From: Phaeobacter sp. CECT 5382
GTDB taxonomy: Bacteria > Pseudomonadota > Alphaproteobacteria > Rhodobacterales > Rhodobacteraceae
DNA length: 64,000 nt
Reading direction: 5' to 3'
Assembly: GCF_001457775.1 (NCBI RefSeq)
Contig: NZ_CYSG01000002.1
Span: 1 to 64,000 of the forward strand
The notes under the pieces were generated by a model, which ran no database searches, was not told the DNA's origin, and worked only from the letters and a program-made list of their open reading frames with translations. The position numbers were made by a program, and so were the translations under genes. Shown piece after piece: positions 8,047-17,163 of this stretch (position 1 is the stretch's first letter; each line of letters begins with the position of its first letter).

Positions 8047-9603
8047 TTACTGCACCCAGACTTCGACCCGACGATTGACCTTGCGCCCCCAGGCACTGTC
8101 GTCACAGGCCATTGGCAGCGCTTCGCCAAAGGCTTCGACGCGCAGTTCCACACGGTCGTCCCCAGTTGTCTCCGCCATTTTCTGCACCGCATCGCGGACA
8201 GATTTGGCCCGCTTCAGTGCGATCTGACGATTGCCAGAGGCAGCACCTTCACCATCGGAAAATCCAACGAATGTCAGGGCCCGCCCATCATAGACCCCTG
8301 CTTCAAGAGCACGCGCCAATTGTTCTATATTGCTGCGAGACTGTGCATCCGGGCGGGCAGATCCTGTTTCAAACCGAAACGAGGTCGTCAATCGCCGCAG
8401 CCCCGAAAGCCCAGTTACCAGACGCTGCAATTCCCCCAGTTCCACTTCGGGTCCAGCCGCTTGGATAGCGTTGCTCAGGCGATCTCCCTGCCGGTTCAGT
8501 GAAATACGCTCCGGTGCCTGATCGACAAACCCGGCTCGCCGGATCACGATCTGTGCACCAGGACCGCGTATATAGGCCAGAAAATCACGGGCCACCTTGG
8601 CCTGGCGACGTTCCGGCAGATACAGAAACATCGGAGAGGTCAGCGGATAGTCTTCTGTCTTAATTGATCGGCGATTGGCACGCAGAGAAAAGCCACAGCT
8701 CCCGGTCAGTGTCAGCATGCGCGCGGTTCCCACTTCGGCGAAACTGGTGATCCCGATGGCAAATGGATCCGTTGCCACCCGCCTCACCAAAGCGCTGCCC
8801 CGATCATAATGACGCAGGTTCGACGAAAAGGACACTCCCGCGGGCAACAGCAACCTGTCTTCAAAGGCCTGTGTCAGGCCAGACCCCGGTACCGGCACAT
8901 GCAGGGATATTGGCGCATCGGGTCCGCCGAGGCTTTGCCAGTTCTGAATGCCTCCGGAGAAAATCGCTGCCAGCTGTGGCAAAGAAATCCTCTGCACCGG
9001 GTTATCCTGAGCCACCACTGGCACCAGCGCATCCAGCGCAACAATCCGGCTCCGCGACGAGCGGGTCATGTCTCCCATGCCCGCTTCACGTGCCAGTTTT
9101 TTTTCCGCAGGCCGGATCTCGCGCAGGGCCATGACCATATCCGCCTCTTGCGCCAAAAGATCTGCGAAGCCTTGGTCCGTGTTGTTGACAAAAAACGAGA
9201 ACCGCGCCGCAGGGCGATTTTGGTCGCGCAACAGAACATATTCAAAGTGCCCATTCCCAAGACTGTCACGCCGGGTTTTGTATCCGTTGCGCAGGGCAAA
9301 GCCCTCGATCAGGGCAGGCAGCAACACTTCAGCCATGCTTGATGACCCTGACAGGGTGATCTCAGCCACAAAGTCGGACAGGCTGGGACAGCCCGGCCCT
9401 TCGCAACTGACACCGGATCCATCCACAGTCAACTCGCCGAATTTGGTTTCGACACGATAGAATTCACCATCAAAACCCAACAGGTTACCAGTAATTTCAA
9501 CCGCACCATCCGGTGATGACAGGCTGACATCCTGCGCCGGGGCGACCTGGGAAGTTGCGAAAAGTAAAAGTGCGGCGCAGACCGCCGCACGAAAATAGAC
9601 CAT
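8047..9603 (-). CDS. Exported phosphate-binding-protein-like domain fused to an OmpA peptidoglycan-binding domain
   Basis: 518 residues. A signal peptide (residues 1-24, ending APAQ) is followed by a short region with a CEGPGC disulfide candidate and a PstS-like type II periplasmic binding domain (about 80-370: ITLSGSSSMAEVLLPALIEGF, then AIFSGGIQNWQSLGG). The C-terminal OmpA-like domain (about 410-518) includes ALTFVGFSDGEG and KVNRRVEVWVQ. The protein should sit in the periplasm tethered to peptidoglycan. ATG 9603 follows AGGAATTCCC. No phosphate transporter genes lie nearby, so transport is not its obvious role. The protein encoded just upstream (9628-10632) is probably a partner. Confidence 0.8.
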   Translation of the reverse strand: MVYFRAAVCAALLLFATSQVAPAQDVSLSSPDGAVEITGNLLGFDGEFYRVETKFGELTVDGSGVSCEGPGCPSLSDFVAEITLSGSSSMAEVLLPALIEGFALRNGYKTRRDSLGNGHFEYVLLRDQNRPAARFSFFVNNTDQGFADLLAQEADMVMALREIRPAEKKLAREAGMGDMTRSSRSRIVALDALVPVVAQDNPVQRISLPQLAAIFSGGIQNWQSLGGPDAPISLHVPVPGSGLTQAFEDRLLLPAGVSFSSNLRHYDRGSALVRRVATDPFAIGITSFAEVGTARMLTLTGSCGFSLRANRRSIKTEDYPLTSPMFLYLPERRQAKVARDFLAYIRGPGAQIVIRRAGFVDQAPERISLNRQGDRLSNAIQAAGPEVELGELQRLVTGLSGLRRLTTSFRFETGSARPDAQSRSNIEQLARALEAGVYDGRALTFVGFSDGEGAASGNRQIALKRAKSVRDAVQKMAETTGDDRVELRVEAFGEALPMACDDSAWGRKVNRRVEVWVQ

Positions 9604-9627
9604 GGGAATTCCTAAACCAGTCGCAGA

Positions 9628-10632
9628 TCACTTGGCTGCGATTTTCAGGTTTTCCACAAGATTATTCAACACCAGAAAGTCACCTGTTGCACTGCAATCC
9701 GGCATATCGAGGATCAAATCCCGGGTTTGTATCCGTCCCGCCGACAAGCGCAGGCTCTGTGCCGAAATCTCCCGGCCACAATTGATCTCGGTGACTTCGG
9801 CTTCGACGCTGATCTCTATGCTGCCGGAGCCGTCCGAAAGGCCGCGCTGAAAGCTGTAGACTTCGACCAGTCGCGGGGCCAGCTGTGCGTGATCTCCCAG
9901 GCGCAGAACCTGCCCTACCTGAGTACCGTCCTGCTGTGCTGACGCTCCGTGCCAGACATGGCCGGGTTCCCCATATTGGGCGCCAAACTCGCGGGCGTGG
10001 ACTTCGAACCCGCTATTGCCGCTCCATTGCAAAACAATGCGGTCAACATTCCCCATATCCGGCACCTGTGCGATGGCCACGGCCCCGCCTGCAGGTGCGG
10101 CCACAGGCGTCACTCCAGTGCCAGCATCCGCCGCTGCCACGGCCGAGGAGGGTTCAACAATAATGACTGCGGTACTGGCCAGAGCCGGAACCGTCAGATC
10201 CAACCGCCCCTGACCATCCAGCGTTGCCGTGAACATCATACCCTGATGATGGATCGTCACCCGTTCATTCCCCCGGCACGGGGCTGAAACCTGCAGCGCG
10301 ACCAGCGCACCGGGGATTGCATCAGCCCGGGCTTGCATTCCACAGGCGCTGTTTGGTGCCCGACGGGAAAATTCGGAATTTCTTGTCTCTGCCATCTGAG
10401 ACGCGCGAAGGTCACGCGCAGAGGTCAGGGTAATCTTTTCAAGGGTCAGCGCGGGGTCCTGCGGCAATTGAGGAACGGCTTCGGCTAGCGTTGCGCCCCC
10501 TGGTGATGCGCCCTGTTGTGATGCGCCCTGTGTTGCGGAAGACTGCGAACTGGATGGTTGCATCAGAAAACCAATCCCCAAAGCACAGGCTGCGGTTGCC
10601 GCGCTTATCAGAATCATGCGTTTGTCCAGCAT
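9628..10632 (-). CDS. Conserved exported protein of unknown function, paired with the PBP-OmpA fusion
   Basis: 334 residues from the ATG at 10632, which has the strong ribosome site AGGAGGGTGAA. The frame is open upstream to 10716, but that part lacks such a site. An N-terminal membrane anchor (MILISAATAACALGIGFLM) is followed by a Ser/Gln/Gly/Ala-rich linker and a globular region with two cysteine pairs (CGMQ..PCRG and INCG..MPDCS). I recognise no catalytic motif. It ends 24 nt before the fusion gene on the same strand, so the two are likely co-transcribed. It may be a periplasmic protein anchored in the inner membrane. Confidence 0.65.
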   Translation of the reverse strand: MLDKRMILISAATAACALGIGFLMQPSSSQSSATQGASQQGASPGGATLAEAVPQLPQDPALTLEKITLTSARDLRASQMAETRNSEFSRRAPNSACGMQARADAIPGALVALQVSAPCRGNERVTIHHQGMMFTATLDGQGRLDLTVPALASTAVIIVEPSSAVAAADAGTGVTPVAAPAGGAVAIAQVPDMGNVDRIVLQWSGNSGFEVHAREFGAQYGEPGHVWHGASAQQDGTQVGQVLRLGDHAQLAPRLVEVYSFQRGLSDGSGSIEISVEAEVTEINCGREISAQSLRLSAGRIQTRDLILDMPDCSATGDFLVLNNLVENLKIAAK

Positions 10633-10787
10633 TTCACCCTCCTGAAACCCGCCCGAATACCCAACTCGAGCCCTCAAACCTAACAACCGAAACGCGGCCA
10701 GTTTATGGCTCCTCATGGGAGATATTCAGGCATTTACCTACAATTTGACCAAGTTGGGACTGCCCGGTCCTTGCCTGATCGACCGCA

Positions 10788-10820
10788 GCCAGGTCCAGTC
10801 AGGCCAGGTCCAGTCAGGCC
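10788..10820. repeat. Short tandem repeat, 15 bp x 2.2
   Basis: CAGGTCCAGTCAGGC occurs twice head to tail (10790-10804 and 10805-10819) with no mismatch, and partial extension keeps the same period over 33 nt. This suggests a recent slippage duplication. Confidence 0.85.
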
Positions 10821-10880
10821 TGTCGGGCAGGTGCTTTCCTCCGAGGCCAGCACCCGATATGCAGCTAAAGCTTAGCGTAT

Positions 10881-10910
10881 AAAAATTAACCCCAGCCAAA
10901 GGCCGGGGTT
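10881..10910 (-). terminator. Rho-independent terminator of secA
   Basis: Read on the minus strand, AACCCCGGCC-TTT-GGCTGGGGTT forms a 10 bp stem with one G-U pair, followed by AATTTTT. It lies 76 nt past the secA stop codon. Confidence 0.85.
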
Positions 10911-10985
10911 GAATAAGGTGTTTTCAATGATTGGCCCAAAGACTGATCCAAGCGTGCTGAGCAAGTTCGGCATAGGCCGTCCAAA

Positions 10986-13703
10986 TCAGGCCAGGCGTCC
11001 GTGGCAGTGCTTGAACTTCTTACCAGAGCCGCAAGGACATTTGTCATTACGCGAGGGGTTTCCCCAGGTCGACGGATCATCCTCGACAAAGCCCGGCGCT
11101 GCATCCTCTGGATTAGGCTCTGAGCTGGGCTGGGGCGCCGCCGGAGCACCGCCTGCAGCCATCTGCTGCATGGCGGCCTGACGTGCGGCCATCTCTGCCA
11201 ACATCTCCTGCTGCTCTTCTTCAGTCATTGGACGCACACGGCTGAGCTGCTGGGTCACATCTTCGCGCAGAGAGTCCAGCATGGTTTCAAAGAGCTGGAA
11301 GCTTTCGTTCTTGTACTCATTGAGCGGATCACGCTGTGCATAGCCGCGAAAACCCACCACGGAACGCAGGTGCTCCAGCGTCAGGAGATGCTCGCGCCAT
11401 TTGCTGTCGATCGCCTGCAGCAATACCTGCTTTTCGATATTGCGCATGCTCTCCGGGCCAAAGGCAGCAGTTTTTTCCGCCATCATCTGATCGCTGGCAG
11501 CCGACAGGCGCTCTGCGATCTGTTCGTCGTCGACGCCTTCTTCTGCAGCCCAGTCGGCAACCGGCGCATCCATGCTCAGCTTTTCCAGCACAGCGGCCTG
11601 CAAGCCATCGGTGTCCCATTGCTCAGCATAGGTTTTTGGCGGCATATAGGTGTCGATCAGCTCGTCGATCACCTCGTGACGCATATCGCCCACGATTTCT
11701 GACAGGTCTTCGGCAGCCATGATTTCACGGCGCTGGCCAAAGATCACCTTGCGCTGGTCATTCATCACATCGTCGAATTTCAGCACGTTCTTGCGCATGT
11801 CAAAGTTGCGGCCTTCAACCTTGGCCTGGGCCCGTTCCAGCGATTTGTTCACCCATGGGTGAATGATCGCCTCGCCTTCCTTCATGCCAAGGCTGGACAG
11901 CACCTTTTCGAGCCGCTCAGAGCCGAAGATCCGCATCAGGTCATCTTCGAGACTGAGGTAGAACCGGGTGCGCCCCGGATCCCCCTGACGGCCGGACCGG
12001 CCGCGCAGCTGGTTGTCGATGCGCCGGCTTTCATGCCGCTCAGAGGCCATCACATAGAGACCACCGGCCTCGATAACCTTTTGTTTTTCTGCCGCGTGCT
12101 TGGCTTCTTCTTCGGCACGCAGGGCAACCGGGTCGGCATCGGGGTTAGCCTCCAGCGCCGCCATGACGATCAACTCGACATTGCCGCCAAGCTGAATATC
12201 AGTGCCGCGACCCGCCATGTTGGTGGCGATGGTCACCGCCCCAAAACGGCCTGCGTCGGCCACGATCTGGGCTTCCTGTTCGTGATGACGGGCATTCAGC
12301 ACGTTATGCTTGATGCCTTCCTGTTCCAGCAGCTGGCTCAGCAGTTCGGATTTCTCGATCGAGGTGGTGCCCAACAGAACCGGCTGGCCCTTTTCATGGG
12401 CCACCTTGGTCTCGTCCACCATGGCCTGATATTTTTCCCGTGCGGTACGGTAGACCTGATCGTCCTCGTCCACCCGCGCGATGGGTTTGTTGGTTGGAAC
12501 CTCAACCACACCCAGACCATAGATTTCAGCGAATTCTTCGGCTTCGGTCAGCGCTGTGCCGGTCATGCCGGACAGACGGTCATAAAGACGGAAGTAGTTC
12601 TGGAAAGTAACGGACGCCAGCGTGGTGTTTTCCGGCTGGATCTTGACGCCTTCCTTGGCCTCGATTGCCTGGTGCAGGCCCTCGGACAGGCGACGGCCTG
12701 CCATCATGCGGCCAGTGAATTCGTCGATCAGCACCACTTCGCCATCGCGCACGATGTAGTCTTTGTCGCGCTGAAACAGCTTGTGGGCGCGCAGTGCCTG
12801 GTTCACGTGGTGAACAACGGTCGTGCTCTCAGGGTCATACAGTGACGCGCCTTCCGGCAGCAGTCCGTATTCCAGCAGCTTCTGCTCTAGGTAGTCATTG
12901 CCTTCCTCGGTGAAGGTCACGCCACGGGTTTTCTCGTCGATCTCGCAATGCTCATCCGACAAAAGCGGGATCATCTTGTCGATTGACTGATAGAGTTCCG
13001 AACGATCCTCGGCCGGACCAGAGATGATCAGCGGCGTGCGCGCCTCATCGATGAGGATCGAGTCGACCTCATCCACGATGGCAAAGTTGTGCTGCTTCTG
13101 GAAAACCTGATCCAGGCTGGGCTTCATGTTGTCGCGCAGATAGTCGAACCCCAACTCGTTGTTGGTGGTATAGGTGACGTCGCTTTCATAGGCCGCCATT
13201 TTCTGATCATCGGGCTGGCCCGACCAGATCACGCCAGTGGTCATGCCAAGGGCGTCAAAGACCTTGCTCATCCATTCGCTGTCACGCTTGGCGAGGTATT
13301 CGTTCACCGTCACCACATGCACGCCCTTGCCGGTCAGCGCGTTGAGATAGGCCGGGAAGGTCGCAACAAGGGTTTTGCCCTCGCCGGTCTTCATCTCGGA
13401 GATGTTGCCCTGATGCAGGAAGATCCCGCCCATCAGCTGGGTGTCAAAAGCCCGCAGTCCCAACGCCCGGCGCGCACCTTCGCGCACATTGGCAAAGGCC
13501 TCGGGCAGCAGCGCATCCAGGCTTTCGCCACCTAGCGCGCGTTTGCGCAGCTCTTCGGTTTTGTCTTTGAGACCCTCGTCGCTGAGTTTCTCGAACGTCT
13601 CTTCCAGCCCGTTGATCTGTACAACCAGCGGCCGTGTCGCCTTGATCTTGCGGTCATTCGGTGTTCCGAAAACCTTTTTGGCGAGTGTTCCGATACCCAG
13701 CAT
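10986..13703 (-). CDS. secA: Preprotein translocase ATPase SecA
   Basis: 905 residues, full length. Walker A ([15 protein letters not shown]) and the DEAD-type box ([17 protein letters not shown]) lie in nucleotide-binding domain 1. The [15 protein letters not shown] and [10 protein letters not shown] motifs lie in domain 2. The C-terminal zinc tail ([14 protein letters not shown]) that binds SecB and phospholipid is intact. SecA drives export of unfolded preproteins through SecYEG. Its upstream region contains a long imperfect hairpin (13739-13801), and a parvulin gene is divergently transcribed. Confidence 0.98.
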   Translation of the reverse strand: MLGIGTLAKKVFGTPNDRKIKATRPLVVQINGLEETFEKLSDEGLKDKTEELRKRALGGESLDALLPEAFANVREGARRALGLRAFDTQLMGGIFLHQGNISEMKTGEGKTLVATFPAYLNALTGKGVHVVTVNEYLAKRDSEWMSKVFDALGMTTGVIWSGQPDDQKMAAYESDVTYTTNNELGFDYLRDNMKPSLDQVFQKQHNFAIVDEVDSILIDEARTPLIISGPAEDRSELYQSIDKMIPLLSDEHCEIDEKTRGVTFTEEGNDYLEQKLLEYGLLPEGASLYDPESTTVVHHVNQALRAHKLFQRDKDYIVRDGEVVLIDEFTGRMMAGRRLSEGLHQAIEAKEGVKIQPENTTLASVTFQNYFRLYDRLSGMTGTALTEAEEFAEIYGLGVVEVPTNKPIARVDEDDQVYRTAREKYQAMVDETKVAHEKGQPVLLGTTSIEKSELLSQLLEQEGIKHNVLNARHHEQEAQIVADAGRFGAVTIATNMAGRGTDIQLGGNVELIVMAALEANPDADPVALRAEEEAKHAAEKQKVIEAGGLYVMASERHESRRIDNQLRGRSGRQGDPGRTRFYLSLEDDLMRIFGSERLEKVLSSLGMKEGEAIIHPWVNKSLERAQAKVEGRNFDMRKNVLKFDDVMNDQRKVIFGQRREIMAAEDLSEIVGDMRHEVIDELIDTYMPPKTYAEQWDTDGLQAAVLEKLSMDAPVADWAAEEGVDDEQIAERLSAASDQMMAEKTAAFGPESMRNIEKQVLLQAIDSKWREHLLTLEHLRSVVGFRGYAQRDPLNEYKNESFQLFETMLDSLREDVTQQLSRVRPMTEEEQQEMLAEMAARQAAMQQMAAGGAPAAPQPSSEPNPEDAAPGFVEDDPSTWGNPSRNDKCPCGSGKKFKHCHGRLA

Positions 13704-13738
13704 GTGTTCTCCAGCAATCCTCTAATCGGCCCTCGTGT

Positions 13739-13801
13739 CAGGCAGGCTTGCCCGTCGTGGTCGCAACCCATAAACAATGGGGGAAACGACGGTCCTGCCT
13801 G
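13739..13801 (-). promoter_or_regulatory. Long imperfect hairpin in the secA leader region
   Basis: CAGGCAGG plus CCGTCGT (13739-13758) pairs with ACGACGG plus CCTGCCTG (13786-13801), and an inner CCCAT-AAACA-ATGGG hairpin sits at 13768-13782. It lies 36-98 nt upstream of the secA start, so it would fold in the secA leader RNA if transcription begins further upstream. A regulatory role is inferred only from structure. Confidence 0.4.
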
Positions 13802-13881
13802 AGGCCTCCTCGGGAGATAAGGGTCAGGAAAATAAGTGTCAACGCCGCGCCCCTTCGCGGCCCTGCAATAGGAAGAATTCA

Positions 13882-14733
13882 ATGCGCAAAGGTCTCACTT
13901 TTTTGCAAGGTGCCGCACTGGCTGCTTTTATGGCCCTGCCCCTGCCTGCAATGGCCGCGCCGCACGCCAATACCGTGATCGCAACGGTCAACGGCGAAGA
14001 CATCACGCTGGGTCACATGATCATGGCCCGCGAAAGCCTGCCGGATCAGTACAAGCAACTGCCAGACGATGTGCTCTACAATGCCATTCTGGACCAGCTG
14101 ATTCAGCAAACCGCGCTCAAACAACAACTGCACGGTGGCATGCCACATTACGTGCGGCTTTCGGTTGAAAACGAAGAACGCGCCCTTCTGGCTGCCAATG
14201 TCATCGAAAACGTGATGAAATCAGCCAGCGACGAAGACGCCCTGCGCAAGGCCTATGAGGACAAATACTCCGAAGGTGACGGCGGCGATGAATTCCGCGC
14301 TGCCCACATTCTGGTCGAAAGCGAAGCAGACGCCCTTGAGATCAAGGAAGAACTGGATGCTGGCGCTGATTTTGACATCCTGGCCAAGGAACGCTCCACC
14401 GGACCATCTGGTCCCAATGGCGGCGATCTGGGATGGTTCAGCCGTGGCCGTATGGTGCCCGAATTCGAAGAGGCCGTGCTGGATCTGCGTGCCGGGGAAA
14501 TTTCGGCCCCCGTCGAGACGCAGTTCGGCTGGCACCTGATTTTGCTGAACGAACGCCGCAAGACCGCTGCACCTTCGTTCGAAGACGTCCGTGCCGAGCT
14601 TTCCCAGGAACTGCAGAATGCCGCCGTCGAGGCCCATGTCAGTGATCTCACTGCCGCTGCCGTGATTGATCGCCCCGAAATCGACGATCTGGACCCTGCG
14701 ATCCTCAACGACCTCAGCCTGGTGAGGAACTGA
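13882..14733 (+). CDS. Exported parvulin-type peptidyl-prolyl isomerase
   Basis: 283 residues from the ATG at 13882, which follows AGGAAGAATTCA. The open frame starts earlier, at 13777, but without signal-peptide logic. A clear signal peptide (LTFLQGAALAAFMALPLPAMA) precedes a SurA/PrsA-like N-terminal helical region. The parvulin domain spans about 130-230 (FRAAHILVESEADALEIKEE, then GDLGWFSRGRMVPEFEEA and SAPVETQFGWHLILL). It probably assists folding of exported or outer-membrane proteins. The stop codon is 2 nt from argJ, so the genes share a transcript although their functions are unrelated. Confidence 0.9.
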   Translation: MRKGLTFLQGAALAAFMALPLPAMAAPHANTVIATVNGEDITLGHMIMARESLPDQYKQLPDDVLYNAILDQLIQQTALKQQLHGGMPHYVRLSVENEERALLAANVIENVMKSASDEDALRKAYEDKYSEGDGGDEFRAAHILVESEADALEIKEELDAGADFDILAKERSTGPSGPNGGDLGWFSRGRMVPEFEEAVLDLRAGEISAPVETQFGWHLILLNERRKTAAPSFEDVRAELSQELQNAAVEAHVSDLTAAAVIDRPEIDDLDPAILNDLSLVRN

Positions 14734-14735
14734 TC

Positions 14736-15962
14736 ATGGGTGATCCTTTGCCGCGCTCGCCACTGGCGCCAAGCGCCTTTCCTGATCTGCCGGTGATCAA
14801 AGGCCTGCGTTTGTCAGCTGGGGCGGCTGGTGTCAAATACCAGGGCCGCACCGATGTTATGCTGGCCGTTCTGGATCCCGGCACGGCCGTCGCCGGGGTG
14901 TTTACGCGTTCCAAAACCCGGTCCGCGCCAGTGCGTGATTGCCAGGCCAAACTGGGCGGCGATGCCACCGCTGGGGCCGCGATTCTGGTAAATTCTGGCA
15001 ACTCGAACGCCTTTACCGGCCACTATGGACAGACCTCCGTTGCCGAGATCACAGCAGCGACCGCCCGGATCACCGATCTGCCCGAAGCCCGTATCTTTAC
15101 CGCCTCTACCGGTGTGATTGGCGAGCCTTTGCCACATGATCGCATCATCGCCCAGATCGAGAGCCTAGCCAAAGGACTGGACGAGGCGGCACTGGAGGCA
15201 GGTGCCGAAGCCATCATGACGACCGATACCTTTGCAAAAGGGGCCTCAGCCAAGGTCGTGATCAATGGTGAGACAGTTTCTATTGCAGGCATCGCCAAAG
15301 GCTCCGGCATGATCGCGCCGGATATGGCCACCATGCTGGTCTATATCTTCACCGATGCCAAAATCGCCCAAGACGCGCTGCAATCGGAACTGAGCCGTTT
15401 GTGTGACCGCACGTTCAACTGCATCACCGTGGACAGCGACACCTCGACCTCTGATACCTTGATGCTCTGTGCGACGGGCGCATCTGGCGTTGATGTCACC
15501 GGTAATGCAGAGTTCTCGCAAGGGCTGGAAGCCGTCATGCTGGATCTGGCACATCAGGTGGTGCGCGACGGCGAAGGCGCGACCAAGTTTGTCGAAATCC
15601 AGATCACCGGTGCAGTTTCGGATGCCGAGGCAAAAGTGCACGGCCTGGCCATTGCCAACTCTCCGCTGGTGAAAACCGCCATCGCCGGCGAGGATCCGAA
15701 CTGGGGCCGTGTGGTCATGGCGATCGGAAAATCCGGCGCTGCGGCTGACCGCGATCTTCTGTCGATCTCCTTTGGGGATGTTCTGGTGGCGGAAAAAGGC
15801 TGGGTATCGCCCGACTACCGCGAAGACGCGGGTGCTGCGCAGATGAAACAGGATGAGATCCTGATCAAGGTGGATCTTGGCCTTGGCGACGGCCAATGCA
15901 CGGTCTGGACCTGTGACCTGACCCATCAATATATCACCATCAATGCGGACTACCGGTCATGA
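14736..15962 (+). CDS. argJ: Bifunctional ornithine acetyltransferase / N-acetylglutamate synthase
   Basis: 408 residues. The self-cleavage site that creates alpha and beta chains is visible in KGSGMIAPDMATMLVYIFTD, where the ATML threonine is the catalytic nucleophile. The AILVNSGNSNAFTG and PNWGRVVMAIGKSG motifs are typical. ArgJ recycles the acetyl group in cyclic arginine synthesis. GAGGAACTGATC precedes the ATG. Its stop overlaps the mutT start by 4 nt (ATGA), so mutT is coupled. Confidence 0.97.
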   Translation: MGDPLPRSPLAPSAFPDLPVIKGLRLSAGAAGVKYQGRTDVMLAVLDPGTAVAGVFTRSKTRSAPVRDCQAKLGGDATAGAAILVNSGNSNAFTGHYGQTSVAEITAATARITDLPEARIFTASTGVIGEPLPHDRIIAQIESLAKGLDEAALEAGAEAIMTTDTFAKGASAKVVINGETVSIAGIAKGSGMIAPDMATMLVYIFTDAKIAQDALQSELSRLCDRTFNCITVDSDTSTSDTLMLCATGASGVDVTGNAEFSQGLEAVMLDLAHQVVRDGEGATKFVEIQITGAVSDAEAKVHGLAIANSPLVKTAIAGEDPNWGRVVMAIGKSGAAADRDLLSISFGDVLVAEKGWVSPDYREDAGAAQMKQDEILIKVDLGLGDGQCTVWTCDLTHQYITINADYRS

Positions 15963-16357
15963 AGACGGTTCTGGTCTCTGCGGTCGCACTGATCGATGTC
16001 GAGGGGCGCGTGCTACTGGCACAGCGCCCCGAGGGCAAATCCATGGCTGGTCTCTGGGAGTTTCCGGGTGGCAAAATTGAAACCGGCGAAACCCCCGAAG
16101 CCGCATTGGTGCGCGAATTGCAGGAAGAATTAGGGATCGACACCTGGTCTTCTTGTCTTGCGCCGCTGACCTTTGCCAGCCACAGCTACGATGACTTTCA
16201 CCTGCTGATGCCACTGTTTGCCTGCCGCAAATGGGAAGGCATCCCTCAGGCCCGCGAAGGTCAGGTGCTGAAATGGGTCCGGGCGCAGGATTTGCGCAGT
16301 TATCCAATGCCGGCCGCAGACATTCCCCTGATCCCGATCCTGCGGGACTGGCTTTAG
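15959..16357 (+). CDS. mutT: 8-oxo-dGTP diphosphatase MutT (Nudix)
   Basis: 132 residues. The Nudix box GX5EX7REUXEEXGU is complete: GGKIETGETPEAALVRELQE followed by ELGI. The N-terminal VSAVALIDVEGRVLLAQRPE fits the MutT subgroup that cleanses 8-oxo-dGTP. Translation is coupled to argJ through ATGA. The gene ends the parvulin-argJ-mutT operon. Confidence 0.93.
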   Translation: MKTVLVSAVALIDVEGRVLLAQRPEGKSMAGLWEFPGGKIETGETPEAALVRELQEELGIDTWSSCLAPLTFASHSYDDFHLLMPLFACRKWEGIPQAREGQVLKWVRAQDLRSYPMPAADIPLIPILRDWL

Positions 16358-16685
16358 AGGATCGCTTGGTCTGCTCTGCAGAGGTGGTTTTGCGGGCATT
16401 CTCGGCGGGCAGGGTTTCACAGACAAGGTGGGACCGTCCTGCAGAGGGGACTACATGTGGCCAAACTGGACGCTGAACTGAGCAGCGAATGGGACCCAGT
16501 TCGGAATGAAAACGGTGTCGCCTCCTGTTCTCTTACGGGTTGTTAATAAAACTTCCGCAAGCTTTTCACTTTTTCGAATCACACCAGCCAGCATGGAAAC
16601 CTTTTGTTAATGATTTTGGCGAAAACTAGGCAGACTATCAGCAGTACCGAACAGCAAGGTTTTCCCCTCCCTGAAAGATCCAATC
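16358..16685. other. 328 nt region without a recognised gene
   Basis: The last part (about 16540-16620) is AT-rich and contains TTGTTAAT stretches, plausibly the promoter of the small gene at 16686. I see no clear terminator for mutT and no structured RNA. Confidence 0.5.
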
Positions 16686-16820
16686 ATGCTTCGTACTATC
16701 TCGGTAAGTAACTACATCACGGTCGAAGGCAATTTCGTACAGGCATTCCCCAACGGACGTATCGCAATCCGTGTCGGCAAAAGGCTCTTAGAAAGCTACC
16801 CCGTCACAACTGCCGAATAA
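16686..16820 (+). CDS. Small conserved-looking protein, 44 residues
   Basis: The frame begins MLRTISVSNYITVEGNFVQA and ends KRLLESYPVTTAE. It has an alternating hydrophobic pattern that suggests a small beta fold. I recall similar short proteins in related genomes but assign no function. Support comes from the AT-rich promoter-like region upstream, an AAAGA-type ribosome site, and a hairpin terminator 28 nt after the stop. It stands alone between mutT and infB. Confidence 0.6.
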   Translation: MLRTISVSNYITVEGNFVQAFPNGRIAIRVGKRLLESYPVTTAE

Positions 16821-16848
16821 ATACTCACCATCACCCACTCACAGAACC

Positions 16849-16876
16849 GGGGCAGCCAATGGCTGCCCCATCTGTT
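16849..16876 (+). terminator. Hairpin terminator after the 44-residue gene
   Basis: GGGGCAGCC-AAT-GGCTGCCCC is a perfect 9 bp stem (16849-16857 with 16861-16869) followed by ATCTGTTTG, a weak U tract. Confidence 0.65.
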
Positions 16877-17112
16877 TGTAGTCCCACCTGTACTTCGCTT
16901 CTCTCCCTATTCAGAAGATATCAGAGCCCATACCAAGGCCCATCTGTGCCGCAGAGCGATCTTGCGCCACACTTAAGATGTAGCAGTGGCAGGAGCCTTC
17001 AATGGCGTTGTCTGTACATCCCCAGTCATCAACCCGGTCGGATTCTTCACCTCACATACCGACCTGTTCTGTGCTGCTACACGACTCACCGGTCAAAATT
17101 CTGGTCAAAACG

Positions 17113-17143
17113 AAAAAAACCCGGCGCTTTGGCCGGGGTTTCC
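17113..17143 (-). terminator. Rho-independent terminator of the rimP-nusA-rnpM-infB operon
   Basis: On the minus strand AAACCCCGGC-CAAA-GCGCCGGGTTT forms a stem with one bulge, followed by TTTT and CG. It lies about 20 nt past the infB stop. Confidence 0.85.
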
Positions 17144-17163
17144 TCTATTCTCGTCTGGATCAT

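Larger units (their letters stand above)
10633..10985. other. Gene-free 353 nt region between the exported-protein gene and secA
   Basis: It holds the presumed promoter of the leftward exported-protein operon, a 15 bp tandem duplication (10788-10820) and the secA terminator (10881-10910). No convincing open frame or RNA gene is visible. Confidence 0.6.
16821..17163. other. 343 nt intergenic region between two terminators
   Basis: Apart from the hairpin at 16849-16869 and the infB terminator at 17113-17143, the roughly 230 nt between them show no convincing coding frame or conserved RNA that I can name. Confidence 0.5.

Noticed and set aside
11859-12845. 328-codon plus-strand open frame opposite secA
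   Set aside because: Shadow of secA codons; no ribosome site or domain.
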